Source: a bacterium
GTDB lineage: Bacteria > Zhuqueibacterota > QNDG01 > JAFGCO01
Reading direction: 5' to 3'
DNA length: 24,482 nucleotides
Assembly: GCA_016932575.1 (NCBI GenBank)
Contig: JAFGCO010000047.1
Span: 1 to 24,482, forward strand
The notes below the pieces were generated by a model, which worked only from the letters and a program-made list of their open reading frames with translations, made no database searches and was not told where the DNA came from. This document shows, one piece after another, positions 1 to 7,495 of this stretch (its first letter is position 1; the number at the start of each line of letters is the position of its first letter). Both the position numbers and the translations under genes were made by a program.

Positions 1-825
1 GGCGGCAATGTGGATCTGGTGGCCGGATCGAACATCACGATCACGCCGGATGATGCGGCCAACACCATCACCATCGCGGCCTCGGGAACCGCGGGCAGCG
101 GGGACATCACCGCAGTCAACGCCGGCACAGGGTTGACCGGCGGCGGCGATGCCGGCGACGTAACACTTTCCATCGCAGACAGCGGCGTGGATACGGATCA
201 GCTGGCCGATAATGCGGTCACTGAAGCCAAAATCACCAATGGATCGGTGACAGCGGCCAAGATCCAGCCCAATGTACTGAGCAGCCTCGACGGTGTGGTA
301 AATGATGGCGGCAATGTGGATCTGGTGGCCGGATCGAACATCACGATCACGCCGGACGATGGGGCCAACACCATCACCATCGCGGCCTCGGGAACCGGGG
401 GCGGCGGGGACATCACCGCAGTCAACGCAGGTATAGGGTTGACCGGCGGCGGAGCTTCAGGCGATGTGACACTGTCCATCGCAGACGGCGGCGTTGACAC
501 GGATCAGCTGGCCGTTAATGCGGTGACAGCGGCCAAGATCCAGCCCAATGTACTGAGCAGCATCGACGGCGTGGCCAATGACGCCGGCAATGTGGATCTG
601 GTGGCCGGATCGAACATCACGATCACGCCGGACGATGGGGCGAACACCATCACCATCGCGTCCTCGGGAACCGGGAGCGGCGGGGATATCACGGCAGTCA
701 ACGCCGGGGACGGTTTAAGAGGCGGCGGCGATGCCGGCGATGTGACGCTGTCCATTCTGGACGGCGGCGTGGATACGGATCAGCTGGCCGACGATGCGGT
801 GCGTACGGGCAAGATCAGAAACGGA
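1..825 (+). repeat. Three in-frame tandem repeats of about 306/276/240 bp
   Basis: Units begin at about 1, 307 and 583 (the Gly-Gly/Ala-Gly-Asn-Val-Asp-Leu codons). The first spacing is 306 bp and the second 276 bp. Unit 2 lacks 30 bp (ten residues, TEAKITNGSV) present in unit 1; the gap is bordered by a short direct repeat of the type CGGTSAC. The block from GTGGATCTGGTGGCCGG through the ITITPDD codons is nearly identical in all three units, including synonymous sites. Confidence 0.9.
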
Positions 826-1617
826 ACCATACTGGGAGAGGACATCAACAGCTCCACGTCGATTACTGTGGACAAATTACAGGCGGGTGGGACAGCCCCA
901 GTAAATACAAGTATATATGGATGTGGCACTGGTATTGGTGTATATGGTAGTGGTAGTATAGGTGTATATGGTAAAGGTTCTGGTAATGATGGTGTACGAG
1001 GAACATCTAATAGTGGTTCGGGTGTTTACGCTACATCTTCAAGTGGTTCGGGTGTTTATGGAGGATCCGTTTCTGGTACAGGTGTATATGGCCATCGGGA
1101 TGGAAAGGGCAATTTTGCAGGGTATTTCTATGGTAATGTCAAAATTGAAGGCACATTAAGCAAGACAGCCGGATCCTTTATTATCGACCACCCCCTGGAT
1201 CCCGAAAACAAGTATCTGCAGCACTCCTTTGTCGAGAGCCCGGACATGATGAATATTTACAACGGCAACGTGACCCTCGACGCACAAGGAGAGGCCTGGG
1301 TCACGCTTCCGGACTGGTTCGGGGCCCTGAACCGGGATTTCCGCTATCAGCTCACGCCCGTCGGGGGGCCGGGCCCCGGTCTCTACATCGCGGAAAAGAT
1401 ATCCGGCAACCGGTTCAAAATCGCGGGCGGCGCATCCGGACTCGAGGTCTCCTGGCAGGTAACGGGCATCCGCCACGATCCCTACGCAGAGGCCCATCGG
1501 ATTCCGGTTGAAAAAGATAAGGGCCCGGACGAACGCGGCAGATATCTCTCTCCTGCCGAATATGGTCTGCCGGAGACCATGGGGATTGGATATGAAAAAA
1601 TTCAGGAAATGAAATAA
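1..1617 (+). CDS. Tail-fibre-like repeat surface protein, 5'-partial
   Basis: The frame is open from base 1, so the true start lies outside the window. Three repeats of about 102, 92 and at least 80 residues fill the N-terminal half. Each contains VDLVAGSNITITPDD, ANTITIA, DITAVNAG, a Gly-rich GLTGGG turn, and DTDQLA/AKIQPNV, resembling beta-rich repeats of tail-fibre and adhesin-like stalks. A Gly-rich YG/GVYG segment follows (about residues 300-365), then a C-terminal domain beginning VKIEGTLSKTAGSF and running through HPLDPENKYLQHSFVESPD and SWQVTGIRHDPYA. I recognise this C-terminal module from uncharacterised proteins in KSB1/Calditrichota and related genomes; no activity is known. No phage genes are nearby, so a cell-surface or secreted role is likelier than a virion role. 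The GVYG segment is AT-rich compared with the rest. Gene confidence is high, function low. Confidence 0.85.
   Translation, partial: GGNVDLVAGSNITITPDDAANTITIAASGTAGSGDITAVNAGTGLTGGGDAGDVTLSIADSGVDTDQLADNAVTEAKITNGSVTAAKIQPNVLSSLDGVVNDGGNVDLVAGSNITITPDDGANTITIAASGTGGGGDITAVNAGIGLTGGGASGDVTLSIADGGVDTDQLAVNAVTAAKIQPNVLSSIDGVANDAGNVDLVAGSNITITPDDGANTITIASSGTGSGGDITAVNAGDGLRGGGDAGDVTLSILDGGVDTDQLADDAVRTGKIRNGTILGEDINSSTSITVDKLQAGGTAPVNTSIYGCGTGIGVYGSGSIGVYGKGSGNDGVRGTSNSGSGVYATSSSGSGVYGGSVSGTGVYGHRDGKGNFAGYFYGNVKIEGTLSKTAGSFIIDHPLDPENKYLQHSFVESPDMMNIYNGNVTLDAQGEAWVTLPDWFGALNRDFRYQLTPVGGPGPGLYIAEKISGNRFKIAGGASGLEVSWQVTGIRHDPYAEAHRIPVEKDKGPDERGRYLSPAEYGLPETMGIGYEKIQEMK
907..1092 (+). repeat. AT-rich Gly-Val-Tyr-Gly coding repeats
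   Basis: About ten to twelve codons per unit give degenerate SGxGVYG motifs. The 17-mer AGTGGTTCGGGTGTTTA occurs exactly at 1012-1028 and again at 1042-1058. Hand count of bases 901-960 gives 21/60 G+C, against 38/60 for both 1-60 and 1261-1320. Glycine codons are mostly GGT here and GGC elsewhere in the gene, so this patch has its own composition. Confidence 0.75.
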
Positions 1618-1674
1618 AATTTAAAGTATGATAATCTGTCATAGAGACTTTTTGATTTGGGCTTAAGGCATTTT

Positions 1675-1681
1675 AAGGAGG
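1675..1681 (+). promoter_or_regulatory. Strong ribosome binding site fixing the start at 1690
   Basis: AAGGAGG lies eight bases before ATG 1690. It rules out the upstream in-frame TTG at 1657, which would add eleven non-signal-like residues ahead of a good signal peptide. Confidence 0.8.
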
Positions 1682-1689
1682 ATGTGTTG

Positions 1690-2241
1690 ATGAAAATTGC
1701 AGGATTCAATGCCGGAATGGTTGCCGTTTTTGTGGCGTTTATTACAGCCGGTCCGATTGCCGGCCAGTACCGGATCGGGGCCGGCGTATTCGGGTGCGGC
1801 GGAGGAACCGCAGCCGGTTCCGGGATCCGTGTTTACGGCACACCAGGGCAGGTGATCACGGACGAGGCGGAAGGGCCGGATCTGTGCTTGATGTCCGGAT
1901 TCTGGCATATGCAGGCATCGCTCATAACAGATGTGGAAACAAAACAGGAAAACGTTCCGGCTGAATTCCGTCTCGAGCGTAACTATCCGAACCCCTTCAA
2001 TCCGAATACGACCATTGCGTTTTCTATTTCCGGCCCCTCTTTGTTGCGGCTCGAGGTATACAATGTATTCGGAGAAAAAATCAGGACACTGATATCGGAT
2101 CGACAGTATGAGGCGGGCCGGTGGAAAGCAGTGTGGGACGGCCGTAACGATAAGGGCGCTGCTGTATCCAGCGGCATTTATTTCTTCCGTCTCACAGCGG
2201 GATCCCGTGTGCAAACGCGCAAAATGATGCTGGTAAAATAA
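1690..2241 (+). CDS. Small secreted protein with T9SS-type C-terminal sorting domain
   Basis: 183 residues. A signal peptide (MKIAGFNAGMVAVFVAFI, then AGPIAGQ) is followed by a short module with IRVYGTPGQV and LMSGFWHMQA. That GTxGQ...SGFW pattern recurs in small exported proteins of FCB bacteria. From about residue 93 to the end is a FlgD-like sorting domain: FRLERNYPNPFNPNTTIAF, VYNVFGEKIRTL, WDGRNDKGAAVSSGIYF and a Lys/Arg-rich end (TRKMMLVK). Established knowledge: this domain type directs proteins through the type IX secretion system to the surface. It lies 72 bases downstream of the tail-fibre-like gene and probably shares its transcript. With almost no passenger domain beyond the short module, it may be a surface anchor or partner for the upstream protein; that is inference. 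Confidence 0.85.
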   Translation: MKIAGFNAGMVAVFVAFITAGPIAGQYRIGAGVFGCGGGTAAGSGIRVYGTPGQVITDEAEGPDLCLMSGFWHMQASLITDVETKQENVPAEFRLERNYPNPFNPNTTIAFSISGPSLLRLEVYNVFGEKIRTLISDRQYEAGRWKAVWDGRNDKGAAVSSGIYFFRLTAGSRVQTRKMMLVK

Positions 2242-2264
2242 TTCCGGGACGGCAGGAGACATGA

Positions 2265-2355
2265 ATAAGTGATATAATCAGACAGAAATCGTGTGTCACG
2301 ATTTTTAAGCCACGCCTGTGGAACGGATTTGGTCGTTTTTCACATATTTAAGTAT
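2265..2355. repeat. Intergenic repeat, short copy
   Basis: This stretch shares landmarks in order with 5224-5409: ATAAGT, then ACAGAAATCGTGTG, then CACGATTT, ACGGATTT and a T-rich CACAT...AGTA end. The shared 13-mer CAGAAATCGTGTG is at 2283-2295. This copy lacks the palindrome-bearing middle part of the other copy. Both copies begin a few tens of bases after the stop codon of a T9SS-sorted gene. Confidence 0.45.
2286..2306 (+). terminator. Rho-independent terminator candidate
   Basis: AAATCGTG (2286-2293), loop TGT, CACGATTT (2297-2304) and a T run to 2306 form an 8-bp stem about 45 bases after the T9SS gene stop. The left arm is also part of a 13-bp repeat seen again at 5233, so the hairpin may be a repeat element serving as a terminator. 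Confidence 0.55.
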
Positions 2356-2360
2356 ATAGG

Positions 2361-2455
2361 CCGGGTTGGATACTGTAAAACCCGGAACCGGTATGCTTCA
2401 ATGGATCCGTCATGAATCAAAGGCGGGATTGCAATATCGCAAGCCTGCCTTTTTT
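2361..2455 (+). ncRNA. Possible structured RNA between two terminators
   Basis: A 7-bp hairpin CCGGGTT (2361-2367)/AACCCGG (2379-2385) precedes a strong terminator hairpin by about 35 bases, with no open frame between. Either a small independent RNA or a long 3' end of the upstream message would fit. I compared it by eye with c-di-GMP-I, THF, TPP and fluoride riboswitch consensus elements and saw no match. No convincing promoter was identified. Confidence 0.2.
2419..2455 (+). terminator. Strong rho-independent terminator
   Basis: AAAGGCGGG (2419-2427) pairs with CCTGCCTTT (2444-2452) through one G-U pair. An inner TTGC/GCAA helix extends it after one mismatch, and the loop is AATATC. A T run continues to 2455. 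It separates the surface-protein genes from the next unit. Bases 2456-2626 are AT-rich, with stops in every frame and no feature I can name. Confidence 0.8.
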
Positions 2456-2626
2456 ATTGATTTTATAATCGATTGTTGTTATAATAAAATAATTCAACCT
2501 CCAACGACGATTGAAAGCACTCACGCTTGATAAAAATCCTGCATAGAGAGTTCACCGTGTATTATGACTAAGTGATATAAAAAATTTTTAAATCATGCGG
2601 CACTGCATGAAGAATAAATATTGCGT

Positions 2627-2926
2627 ATGATAGAAAATTATATGGGCGGCGACGCCATGGAATGCGTTTATGCAAGGCTTCCGGGCGGATGCGGGAATAC
2701 AATTCACTGCAAAACATGCACAATAAGAAATTCTGTTACGGAGACTTTTAATACGGGGAAAAGCTTGCGGAAAGTGCCGGCCTATCTGGATCAAATGCAG
2801 GATGAATCAGTCAAGGAAATCAAATTTCTGATATCGACTGAGATGGTGAACGACATTGTGCTGTTGAGAATTGATGAGATAATTAACTCAAATTCAAAAC
2901 CGGATCCAACAAACAGAAAACCATGA
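2627..2926 (+). CDS. Short Cys-rich protein, possibly a truncated sensor-type domain
   Basis: 99 residues from ATG 2627; TTG 2621, ATG 2642 and ATG 2657 are alternatives, and none has a clear ribosome binding site. Four cysteines are spaced C13-x8-C22-x5-C28-x2-C31 within ECVYARLPGGCGN and HCKTCTIR, followed by a conserved-looking RKVPAYLDQ segment and a hydrophobic strand. Similar GGCGxxxxCxxCxIR stretches occur, from memory, in PAS-like or sensor-associated proteins of anaerobic bacteria, where the cysteines may bind metal or act in redox. The frame is closed by TAA at 2615-2617 immediately upstream, so the protein is either naturally short or an N-terminally truncated relic. It lies between a terminator and the arylsulfotransferase gene, 19 bases before the latter. 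Confidence 0.55.
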   Translation: MIENYMGGDAMECVYARLPGGCGNTIHCKTCTIRNSVTETFNTGKSLRKVPAYLDQMQDESVKEIKFLISTEMVNDIVLLRIDEIINSNSKPDPTNRKP

Positions 2927-2945
2927 ATGCGTATTATGGGGAATA

Positions 2946-5174
2946 ATGATAAATTTTAATCCTGATAAAACACGATCCTGTTTGACTCCGCTCGCCACTT
3001 GTCTGCTGTTTCTGATCTCGCAAACAATTGTTGCCGGTTTTAAATGTGATGAATCGCCGGCAATGAATACTCACAATGATCGTTTTACAGATCCCGTTGT
3101 GCTCAATGGCGTTTCTGTTCCGGCCGATTACCCCTTTATCAACATCACGGTCAACGAGAATCCCGATGCAGGGCATATTTTCTTTACCACCGCCTGGATG
3201 CCCCCTCACTACAGCATGATTCTGGACAATTCAGGCGCCCCTGTCTGGTATCGAAAATTTGAAGATGCCCATGTGGATTTCAAGGTTCAGCCGGACGGCA
3301 GATTAACCATGACGGATCTCCGAAACGATCAGTATATAGCCATGGATCAAACATACACTGTTGTGGATTCGTTTGTGGTGCCCAGAGGTTATCGGCCGGA
3401 TGAACACGAACTGCAGGTACTCCCCAACGGACATTATTTTCTGATTGCCAGAAGGGATTCCATTATTGACATGAGTCAACTGATCGAAGGAGGTGAGACA
3501 AAAGCAAGAGTATACGGGAACTCGCTGGTGGAAATGGATGCCGATGACAAGATTGTCCGGATGTGGAGCGGATGGAAACACTATCATATGTTCGATGCGG
3601 TTCATGAGAATTTTCAGAATATTATTATCGATCCCGTACATATGAATGCGGTCGCTGTGGATCTCGATGGTCACATTCTGGTCTCATGCAGAGCCATGAA
3701 TGAAATCACGAAATTCAGCAGGCATACCGATGAAGTCATCTGGCGCCTTGGCGGCGCGAATGATTATTTTACATGGCCCGAAGGAGAAGACCGCATCAAT
3801 TACCAGCATGATATCCGTGTTCTGCCCGATGGGAATTACACAATTTTCGACAACGGCAACTTCCGTACGCCTGAATATTCACGTGTCATCGAACTGTCTC
3901 TGGATACTGAAAACTGGAGTGTCACCAAGGTCTGGGAATACCGGGAAAATCCGGATATATACACACCCTATATGGGAAATACCCAGAGGCTGCCCAACGG
4001 AAACACACTCATCTGCTGGTCGAACTGGGAACTTCCCAAACTGACCGAAGTGCGGCCGGACGGCTCAAAAGCGTTCGAGATGGATTTTGTGAATGCAACA
4101 CTGAGAACATACCGGACTTTCCGCTTCCCATGGAATGGCAAAGCTGCCATTCCCTATCTCATCATCGAGCCCGGTGCATACTGTGTGACACTGCTTATGA
4201 ACAAATTCGGTGATCCGGACGTGGCCGAGTACCGGATTTACGGAGGAACGCATCCGAATCCCGATCATGTCATCACAACCACCGCAAAACCCTTTGTCCA
4301 CTTGACTTCAGAGCTTCAGAATCAAAATAATTATTACTTCAGGGTCACCGCAGTCAATTCTCAGGGGCAGGAGAGCGGATTCTCGAATGAAGAGACTCTA
4401 TTTGTCAATATGGTATCACCCGGTGAAAACATGATTATGAATGGAGATTTCTCAGACGGACTTAATTCCTGGACATGGCAAATTCTTTCTTCTGTCGCTG
4501 CAAACTGGGATATTACAAATGATGGAGAACTTCACTGCAATATTCATGCGGGCGGTTCTGTTGCCACGCTTATACAGATTCAGTCATCGAATATTCAATT
4601 AAGATATGGAAACACATATTTGTTTGAGTTTGATGCTTACGCCGATCAAAACAGAGAAGCGGAAATCGCGGTTAAAAAGAAAGATCCGCCTTTTACAAAA
4701 TATTCGCAAACGGGTTTGACATGGCTGACAACCGAGAAAACACATTTTACGGACGAATTTGTGATGAAATCACCTTCAGAATTTCATGCAAACGTTCGGC
4801 TGGATGTGGGGGGATCCGATCACGATGTCTATTTTGACAATATCACTGTCAGGGAAATCATCACCGCAGAAGCCGGTCAGGCCAGGCCGAAGTTCAATGA
4901 CTGCACATTAATGAACAATTATCCGAATCCCTTCAATCCAGCAACAACAATTTGTTTTTCATTACCGGAAACATCGCACATTGAACTCAAAGTATATATT
5001 ATAACAGGTCAGGAAGTAACAACACTGGTGAACAAACGAATGTCAGCAGGTGTTCATCAAGTCATATGGAACGGAAAAAACGATTTCGGCACCTTGTCTC
5101 CATCGGGTCTTTACATTTATAAATTAAAAGCGGTTAATTCCGTAAAAACCGGGAAAATGATATTATTGAGGTGA
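2946..5174 (+). CDS. Arylsulfotransferase-family protein with FnIII, carbohydrate-binding-like and T9SS sorting domains
   Basis: 742 residues. Signal peptide about 1-30 (TCLLFLISQTIVAG). Residues about 65-395 form a beta-propeller of the arylsulfotransferase (ASST) family. Blades carry LDNSGAPVWY, DEHELQVLPNGHY, DPVHMNAVAVDLDGHILVS, VIWRLGG and YQHDIRVLPDGNYTIFDNGN. H154, H232 and H288 are candidates for the conserved histidines; in characterised ASST a histidine carries the sulfate from one phenol to another without PAPS. About 400-490 is fibronectin-III-like (YYFRVTAVNSQGQESGFSNE). About 494-638 resembles CenC/CBM4-type jelly rolls (NMIMNGDFSDGLNSW ... FDNITVRE). About 650-742 is a T9SS sorting domain (NNYPNPFNPATTI). 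GGGGA precedes the ATG. Substrate unknown; some family members may not be sulfotransferases. Confidence 0.88.
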   Translation: MINFNPDKTRSCLTPLATCLLFLISQTIVAGFKCDESPAMNTHNDRFTDPVVLNGVSVPADYPFINITVNENPDAGHIFFTTAWMPPHYSMILDNSGAPVWYRKFEDAHVDFKVQPDGRLTMTDLRNDQYIAMDQTYTVVDSFVVPRGYRPDEHELQVLPNGHYFLIARRDSIIDMSQLIEGGETKARVYGNSLVEMDADDKIVRMWSGWKHYHMFDAVHENFQNIIIDPVHMNAVAVDLDGHILVSCRAMNEITKFSRHTDEVIWRLGGANDYFTWPEGEDRINYQHDIRVLPDGNYTIFDNGNFRTPEYSRVIELSLDTENWSVTKVWEYRENPDIYTPYMGNTQRLPNGNTLICWSNWELPKLTEVRPDGSKAFEMDFVNATLRTYRTFRFPWNGKAAIPYLIIEPGAYCVTLLMNKFGDPDVAEYRIYGGTHPNPDHVITTTAKPFVHLTSELQNQNNYYFRVTAVNSQGQESGFSNEETLFVNMVSPGENMIMNGDFSDGLNSWTWQILSSVAANWDITNDGELHCNIHAGGSVATLIQIQSSNIQLRYGNTYLFEFDAYADQNREAEIAVKKKDPPFTKYSQTGLTWLTTEKTHFTDEFVMKSPSEFHANVRLDVGGSDHDVYFDNITVREIITAEAGQARPKFNDCTLMNNYPNPFNPATTICFSLPETSHIELKVYIITGQEVTTLVNKRMSAGVHQVIWNGKNDFGTLSPSGLYIYKLKAVNSVKTGKMILLR

Positions 5175-5223
5175 TCAAGGTTTTCATCAGACTGGACCCG
5201 GATAGGCTGCCTGGAGGTATTGC

Positions 5224-5409
5224 ATAAGTAAACAGAAATCGTGTGAGATACCCTTCAGAAAGCGTGGAAAAACAAAAGAACGAGCAATTGTATATATCAT
5301 TCCTGCGAAAGCAGGAATCCGGGGAGGAGGAAAAGGGTGGATTCCCGCTCAAAACATGACGGATTTTTTAGACCACGATTTCTGATTTTTGACACATTTT
5401 TCAGTAAAG
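5224..5409. repeat. Intergenic repeat, long copy with terminal inverted repeats
   Basis: CAGAAATCGTG (5233-5243) and its exact complement CACGATTTCTG (5374-5384) bracket about 150 bp, like a small non-coding MITE or REP-type unit. Inside lie a REP-like palindrome and a GGATTCCCGCTCAAAACATG stretch (5339-5358), a pairing familiar from dispersed repeats in many bacterial genomes. The outer landmarks match the short copy at 2265-2355. No open frame is present. Confidence 0.55.
5299..5318. repeat. REP-like palindrome
   Basis: ATTCCTGCGAAAGCAGGAAT is an 8-bp stem (ATTCCTGC/GCAGGAAT) around a GAAA loop. The same kind of hairpin, with variant stem bases, is widespread as an intergenic repeat in unrelated bacteria. 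No T run follows, so it is not a typical terminator. Confidence 0.75.
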
Positions 5410-5454
5410 TTGACGTGAATTGCCGGCGGGCAATCAAGACAACAGCTTTATATC

Positions 5455-5469
5455 TGTCATGAAATGACA
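5455..5469. promoter_or_regulatory. Small dyad TGTCAT-GAA-ATGACA, possible operator
   Basis: A perfect 6-bp inverted repeat with a 3-base centre lies about 97 bases before the GH3 start, in a stretch (5410-5565) with no other identifiable feature. It could be a regulator site, but a dyad this short can occur by chance. Confidence 0.2.
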
Positions 5470-5565
5470 AGGATGCGTATATTCTATACAGTCTCAGACC
5501 GCGGGAACATGAAAAGGTGAATCTCCCCGTATCGGGAAGCCGGGAATCATTAAAAGGGATCCCTT

Positions 5566-7473
5566 ATGGGCCATATTATTGATTGCAAAGCATTAACAAC
5601 TGTTATTCCGATCGTTTCTTTTGTCCTCCTTTCCTTTGGATGCGGTCCTGAAAAACATAATTCCGTAAAAACAATTGTATTAGAAGGCCGGGCGTTCCGG
5701 GATTTAAATAAAAACGGCACCCTGGATGCTTATGAAAACCAGCGCCTTGCTGTTGATGAAAGAATCGATGATCTATTATCAAAAATGTCACTGAATGAAA
5801 AAGCGGGTCTCATGTTTCCGGTGATATTGGATATTGGAAAAAACGGTGAAATTATCGATGAAGTCAGGCTCGGAAATCATATCAAAGCAGCGGATGCCAT
5901 CCTGAAAAGAAAAATAAACCACATTTTTATCTATTCTCCGGGACCGCCGCAGGTCATTGCCAGATGGAGCAACAATATTCAGAGACTGGCCGAACAGACC
6001 CGGCTCGGCATACCGGTCACTGTTTGCACGGATCCGCGGCATGCCATTCAAAGGCCTTATCATATCAACAACTATCATACGCAGGGGTTCACTCAATGGC
6101 CCGATCCGATCGGACTGGCGGCAACCTGTGATACGGCGCTGGCAAGTCAATTTGCATCAATTGCTGCTCGGGAATACAGAGCCGTAGGAATTCATTATGC
6201 CTGTCATCCCATGGCCGATCTCGCTACAGAGCCGCGATGGGGCAGGATCGCGGGCACCTTTGGTGAAGATGCTCACCTGGCCGCCAGACTGATCGGTGCG
6301 TACATTCACGGATTCCAGGGAGATGTGCTGGGCCCCCGCAGTGTTGCGTGCATGACAAAGCATTTCCCAGGCGGCGGTCCCCAAAAAGACGGCTGGGATG
6401 TCCATTACCAATACGGGAAGGAACAGGTTTATCCCGGGAATAATTTAAATTATCATCTTGTTCCGTTTCAAGCGGCGATCAAGGCGGGAACCGCGGCCAT
6501 TATGCCCTATTATGGTATTCCTGTGGATCAGACATCCGAAAATGTCGGCATGGGATTTAATAAAGAGATTATTACGGGAATCCTGAGAAAGCAAATGCAC
6601 TTTGACGGGGTTGTTTGTGCGGATTATATCACTATCTCTCCGGATGAATGCAATGGAAAAATCGTCGGGGATGCGAAATGCTGGGGGGTTGAAGCGCTTA
6701 CGATCGAAGAGCGGTTTTTAAAAGCGATCGAGGCAGGAGTCGATCAGTTTGGCGGAGAAAAAAATCCGGATATTGTGATTCAATTGATCGAAAAAGGCAG
6801 GGTTTCAGAAGAGAGAATCAATATTTCTGCCAGACGCATATTAAGAGATAAATTTAAACTCGGTCTGTTTGACAATCCGTACGTGGACGAAGCCGAAGCA
6901 GGCAATATCTGCGGCAATCCGGAATTTCAGGCGATTGCGGATTCGGCCCAGAGAAAATCGATTGTTTTGCTGAAAAACAAATCGAATATTTTGCCAGTAA
7001 AGGAACCAGCAAAAATTTACATTTTAAATATGGATTCCAATATTGCCGGCCCGTATGCGACAGTTGTTGACAGTATCGACTTGTGTGATTTTGTGATCAT
7101 GCGTCTGGATGCGCCCTATGAAGAGAAGTCCGGCCCGCTTGAATTCCTCATGCACCAGGGCTCACTCGAATTTGACGAACAGGCATTGAAAGGAATATTG
7201 GCGATACTGAAACACAAGCCGGCCATTGTCTGTCTGAATCTGGACCGGCCTGCTGTGATACCAGAAATTGCTGAAAATGCCGCTTCATTGCTCGCCGCCT
7301 TTGGCGCAACGGATGCGGCCATTCTGGATATTATCTTTGGAAAATTCGTTCCGACGGGGAAACTTCCATTTGATATGCCTTCATCAATGAAAGCCGTATA
7401 TCATCAAAAAGAAGATGTTCCTTTTGACAGTGAAAATCCTTTATTCAAGTTTGGATTTGGATTGTCGTATTAG
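5566..7473 (+). CDS. Glycoside hydrolase family 3 lipoprotein (beta-glucosidase-like)
   Basis: 635 residues. The N-terminus is a lipoprotein-type signal (VSFVLLSFGCGPEK, lipid-bearing Cys candidate C26), although Phe at -2 is unusual for a lipobox. Residues 45-58 (RDLNKNGTLDAYEN) look like an EF-hand/dockerin-type calcium loop, common before the catalytic domain in this GH3 subgroup. The GH3 N-terminal barrel follows, with WGRIAGTFGED, ACMTKHFPGGG (K265-H266) and FDGVVCADY, where D353 is the expected nucleophile. The GH3 C-terminal domain spans about 455-635 (KSIVLLKNKSNILPV ... TGKLPFDMP) and ends exactly at FKFGFGLSY, so the FnIII tail of longer family members is absent. AAGGGAT lies upstream of the ATG. 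Role: cleavage of beta-linked sugars at the cell envelope; exact glycosidic specificity cannot be read. Confidence 0.9.
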   Translation: MGHIIDCKALTTVIPIVSFVLLSFGCGPEKHNSVKTIVLEGRAFRDLNKNGTLDAYENQRLAVDERIDDLLSKMSLNEKAGLMFPVILDIGKNGEIIDEVRLGNHIKAADAILKRKINHIFIYSPGPPQVIARWSNNIQRLAEQTRLGIPVTVCTDPRHAIQRPYHINNYHTQGFTQWPDPIGLAATCDTALASQFASIAAREYRAVGIHYACHPMADLATEPRWGRIAGTFGEDAHLAARLIGAYIHGFQGDVLGPRSVACMTKHFPGGGPQKDGWDVHYQYGKEQVYPGNNLNYHLVPFQAAIKAGTAAIMPYYGIPVDQTSENVGMGFNKEIITGILRKQMHFDGVVCADYITISPDECNGKIVGDAKCWGVEALTIEERFLKAIEAGVDQFGGEKNPDIVIQLIEKGRVSEERINISARRILRDKFKLGLFDNPYVDEAEAGNICGNPEFQAIADSAQRKSIVLLKNKSNILPVKEPAKIYILNMDSNIAGPYATVVDSIDLCDFVIMRLDAPYEEKSGPLEFLMHQGSLEFDEQALKGILAILKHKPAIVCLNLDRPAVIPEIAENAASLLAAFGATDAAILDIIFGKFVPTGKLPFDMPSSMKAVYHQKEDVPFDSENPLFKFGFGLSY

Positions 7474-7495
7474 ATTACAGGATATTGAAATGCCT

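Noticed and set aside
1-825. Repeats considered as a CRISPR array
   Set aside because: Units are about 300 bp, contiguous, in frame and coding, with no spacers.
962-1159. Second + frame through the GVYG repeats
   Set aside because: It is a frame-shifted reading of the low-complexity repeats, made open by their periodicity.
1-1617. Tail-fibre-like gene considered as part of a prophage or a diversity-generating retroelement target
   Set aside because: No phage structural, integrase or reverse transcriptase gene, and no template repeat, is present in the window; downstream genes are secretion and metabolic genes.
1663-2262. Reverse-strand frame of 199 codons opposite the small T9SS protein
   Set aside because: The + frame has a ribosome binding site, signal peptide and sorting domain; the reverse frame has none of these.
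2341-2455. Considered a c-di-GMP, THF, TPP or fluoride riboswitch
   Set aside because: None of the conserved core bases of these classes could be found by eye; only generic hairpins are seen.
5299-5318. Palindrome considered as a terminator of the arylsulfotransferase gene
   Set aside because: No T run follows either arm, and the sequence matches a common REP-type intergenic repeat.
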